Positions 15,478 to 17,379 of a stretch of DNA of 17,379 nucleotides are shown here, in pieces. The stretch lies in assembly GCA_945912085.1 (NCBI GenBank), contig CAMEBJ010000007.1, positions 1 through 17,379 on the forward strand, given 5' to 3'. A program made the translations under genes and the position numbers. The DNA comes from an uncultured Bacteroidales bacterium. Lineage in GTDB: Bacteria; Bacteroidota; Bacteroidia; Bacteroidales; UBA932. The number at the start of each line of letters is the position of its first letter. Position 1 is the first letter of the stretch. The notes beneath the pieces are model-generated. The model had not been told where the DNA came from. It saw only the letters and a program-made list of their open reading frames with translations, and did no database searches.

Positions 15478-17178
15478 ATGAAAAAGGTATATATTAAATT
15501 CATCCGTCTTTTTGTGCTTTGCTTTGCGCTGACAGCGTTGAACTGTTCAGGCGGGAACCTGTCTCCTGATGGGGTGGGTGATGGCTCCGAAGAAAATCCT
15601 GGAGGCTCTGAAGACGGGAACAATGGGTCGGGGGATGAAGGCGGTAACAATGGCGGTGGAGAGGAAACCCCGCTGGAATATTTCTACAAGAGGGTTGACG
15701 TGGAACCTCTGGACTGGTCCGGTGACTATCTCATTGCATACGACAACGGGACTGAACTGATGCTTCTGGATTCGTGGAGTGACGATTCTGGAAAATCGAC
15801 AAAAAGTTTCGGCATATCCGATTTCGATGCCGCGGGAGGCGGAATCCCGGCGGAGAAAGGCGATTCTTACAAGGCCGTCGTGACGAAGGACGGGGCTTCA
15901 TATACCGTTAATATAAAAGGTATAGGTTATATAGGCCTGACAAGCAGCGGCAACGCCCTGCATTGTGCGCAGACCGTCAAATCCGGTGACGAGGCCTTCC
16001 TTTGGAAAATCAGCCTTGTCGATGCTTCCAAGGGAATATGCGACCTCAAATGTGTGAAGTATTCCAATCGGTCTCTCAGGTGGAACAGTTCGGCAAAGAT
16101 ATTCAGGTGCTACACATCCGGACAGCAGTCAGTGACTCTTCTGAAGAAAAACGGCTCGGGCAGCGGTTCCGGCGAAGGGGGGTCCGGCGGTTCCGGTGAA
16201 GGTGGTGATTCCGGCGAGGGAGGCAACGGTGGCGGAGATTCCGGTGAAGGTGGCGGAAATGCTGGTGGCGGCGATTCCGGTGACGGGGGAGAAGGCGGCA
16301 GCGGCGGGGAGACCGACCATCCATCTGGAATCAATCCGGAGGGGAATGTGAACGGATGGCTGGTGAACTGGGAGATGCCTCTTGCGGATGTCAATCTTGC
16401 TGCAAACGTGGCCTGGACAAAAAGTGTGAATGAATCCATCCAGGGCTGCGTGGCCTATGTCTGTGAGGACAAGTCCGCTGACAGACTGTATGTTACCCAC
16501 ACCTACACAGGGGCGGGCAGCAAGAGGGTGAGAAACTACACTATGCTCTACGACAAAAACAAGGTGTGTGCACTCTGGGAGGCCTATCCGATGCACAAAT
16601 CTGCGTATCCTGACAACAATGTCGGGCGCTCCGGAAACTGGAAGACCGATCCTGCAATCCCTTCCTCATGGCAGTCCGCGGGGTGTACCAACAATTACCA
16701 CAAGGGGCATCAGGTCGCCTCAAACGACAGACAGTACAACAAGTCAGCCAATCAGCAGACCTTCTATCTGACCAATCAGTCTCCGCAGTGGCAGACACGA
16801 TTCAATGACGGTGTGTGGAATCAGCTTGAACTTGCCATCAATAAAGGGGCCCCGACAGGCAGGGACACCCTTTACGTGGCAACCGGCCCTCTGTTTGAGA
16901 AGAACCAGACCACGACGGATGACGGAGGCAAAACCGTTCCTCTCCCGTCAGGCTTCTGGAAATGTGTGATGAAATGCTCGTTCAACGCCTCCGGAGCCAT
17001 TGTCTCCGCCCAGGGAATAGGATATATCTTTGAGAACAGGGCCTACACGGACACGAAATACTCATCCTGCTCAACTACAATAGACGAGGTTGAGAAACGC
17101 TGCGGGTTCAACCTTTTTGCAAACATTCCGGAGGCCATCCAGAGCAAGGCTGAGTCGCAGACGGTCCAGGTTTTCTGA
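15478..17178 (+). CDS. Surface lipoprotein DNA/RNA non-specific endonuclease with accessory domain
   Basis: The 566-residue protein starts with a lipoprotein signal peptide: basic MKK, a hydrophobic core at 8-21, and probable lipidated Cys23 in ALNC, a slightly unusual lipobox. A Gly/Glu/Asn-rich linker (24-65) leads to an accessory domain (about 66-223) that ends in an R-x-LRWN...FRCYTSGQQ pattern. A second Gly/Ser/Glu linker covers 226-277. The C-terminal part (about 283-566) is a beta-beta-alpha-metal NUC1 nuclease domain. It has YHKGHQ with catalytic His411, TNQSPQ with metal-ligand Asn433, and NDGVWNQLE with Glu451, matching DRGH, SNITPQ and NQGAWARLE of Serratia nuclease. It probably degrades extracellular DNA or RNA at the outer-membrane surface for nutrients or DNA defence. 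I cannot name the accessory domain; binding is a guess. Confidence 0.88.
   Translation: MKKVYIKFIRLFVLCFALTALNCSGGNLSPDGVGDGSEENPGGSEDGNNGSGDEGGNNGGGEETPLEYFYKRVDVEPLDWSGDYLIAYDNGTELMLLDSWSDDSGKSTKSFGISDFDAAGGGIPAEKGDSYKAVVTKDGASYTVNIKGIGYIGLTSSGNALHCAQTVKSGDEAFLWKISLVDASKGICDLKCVKYSNRSLRWNSSAKIFRCYTSGQQSVTLLKKNGSGSGSGEGGSGGSGEGGDSGEGGNGGGDSGEGGGNAGGGDSGDGGEGGSGGETDHPSGINPEGNVNGWLVNWEMPLADVNLAANVAWTKSVNESIQGCVAYVCEDKSADRLYVTHTYTGAGSKRVRNYTMLYDKNKVCALWEAYPMHKSAYPDNNVGRSGNWKTDPAIPSSWQSAGCTNNYHKGHQVASNDRQYNKSANQQTFYLTNQSPQWQTRFNDGVWNQLELAINKGAPTGRDTLYVATGPLFEKNQTTTDDGGKTVPLPSGFWKCVMKCSFNASGAIVSAQGIGYIFENRAYTDTKYSSCSTTIDEVEKRCGFNLFANIPEAIQSKAESQTVQVF
16153..16308 (+). repeat. Low-complexity Gly/Ser/Glu linker-coding repeat inside the nuclease gene
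   Basis: This stretch encodes residues 226-277 and consists of short repeats of the kind GGDSGEGG and GGSGGSGE, with recurrent GGCGAxGGxGG and GATTCCGG words in the DNA. It joins the accessory domain to the nuclease domain. Such GC-rich direct repeats can change length by slippage in multiples of three without breaking the frame. A shorter related linker lies at residues 24-65 directly after the lipidated cysteine. Confidence 0.85.
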
Positions 17179-17194
17179 TATACAGGCGGTTCGG

Positions 17195-17290
17195 CTTGTC
17201 TGATTGTCTGAGGATTCCTTCCCGGAGCAGGGTTGTCGTCTGATTGTCTGAAGGAACCCTCCCGGAGCAGTGTTGTCGTCTGACTGTTGC
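17195..17290. repeat. 40-base tandem repeat, about 2.4 copies, between convergent genes
   Basis: The words TGATTGTCTG (17201 and 17241), CCCGGAGCAG (17221 and 17261) and GTTGTCGTC (17232 and 17272) recur at exactly 40 bases. A partial third copy begins at 17272 and decays after TGACTGTTGC. The central parts differ (AGGATTCCTT versus AAGGAACCCT) and can pair with each other through TTCCTT and AAGGAA. No open frame crosses it that looks like a gene. It may act as a weak terminator region or be a simple tandem duplication. Confidence 0.8.
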
Positions 17291-17294
17291 GGGA

Positions 17295-17379
17295 TTATTG
17301 CCGCCCCATTCTGAAATGCCAGAGCACTATTCCTACGCACACTGAGACATTCAGGGAATGTTTGGTTCCGAACTGAGGA
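17295..17379 (-). CDS. SpoU/TrmH-family RNA 2'-O-methyltransferase (3' end only)
   Basis: Reading in from the right edge on the minus strand, the frame gives PQFGTKHSLNVSVCVGIVLW, then HFRMGRQ and a TAA stop at 17297-17295. The GTKHSLNVSV block followed by GI is motif 3 of the SPOUT-class TrmH/SpoU methyltransferases, where the asparagine and serine help form the knotted SAM site. Only the last 27 codons are present, so the target (tRNA G18 or an rRNA ribose) cannot be told. The residues CV replace the common AA in the NVSVAAG motif. The gene converges with the nuclease gene. Confidence 0.7.
   Translation of the reverse strand, partial: PQFGTKHSLNVSVCVGIVLWHFRMGRQ

Noticed and set aside
16110..16439. 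Proline-rich open frame antisense to the Gly-rich linker of the nuclease
   Set aside because: Proline codons are simply the complement of glycine codons; there is no independent evidence for a gene.
17195..17290. CRISPR array
   Set aside because: The 40-base units are directly adjacent with no unique spacers and only about 2.4 copies; no cas genes are nearby.

Overview
The window comes from a Bacteroidota genome, most likely of the order Bacteroidales. Four things point there. The promoters carry the TAnnTTTG -7 element typical of the phylum. The division and cell-wall (dcw) genes run mraZ-rsmH-ftsL-ftsI-murE-mraY-murD-ftsW-murG-murC with no murF between murE and mraY. MraY carries the long extra segment known from Bacteroidota. 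A surface nuclease lipoprotein has a KGHQ-type catalytic motif. Genus and species cannot be told from the sequence.

Layout. Positions 1-11971 hold a tightly packed minus-strand dcw operon. Its promoter end is at mraZ, and it runs off the left edge where ftsQ, ftsA and ftsZ would be expected. Gaps between genes are 2-33 bases, with two overlapping start/stop junctions (rsmH/ftsL and ftsI/murE). Together these genes add the peptide stem to UDP-MurNAc (MurC, MurD, MurE), make lipid I and lipid II (MraY, MurG), and polymerise and cross-link septal peptidoglycan (FtsW, FtsI with FtsL). MraZ is the likely transcriptional regulator and RsmH methylates 16S rRNA. The 180-base region 11972-12151 is shared with the divergent glycerol kinase gene glpK. 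It contains a -7 element for each direction and a row of four 10-base units that look like an MraZ operator.

Positions 12152-13636 (+) are glpK. It faces a minus-strand DASS/SLC13-type anion symporter gene (13768-15285). The 131 bases between them carry a perfect 20-base palindrome and a strong bidirectional terminator. Positions 15286-15477 hold divergent promoters for the symporter and for a plus-strand outer-surface lipoprotein nuclease (15478-17178). The nuclease has two glycine-rich linkers, an accessory beta-type domain and a C-terminal DNA/RNA non-specific endonuclease domain. A 40-base tandem repeat (about 17195-17290) separates it from the 3' end of a minus-strand SpoU/TrmH-type RNA methyltransferase gene that enters from the right edge.

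Most of the window is housekeeping DNA, and I see no mobile element, CRISPR array, rRNA or tRNA. The points most worth following are the MraZ operator with its divergent arrangement, the DNSR variant of the MurE amino-acid selection motif, the SHT variant of the second SNT motif in the symporter, the nuclease's accessory domain, and the small structured elements between genes. No stretch longer than 300 bases lacks a gene.
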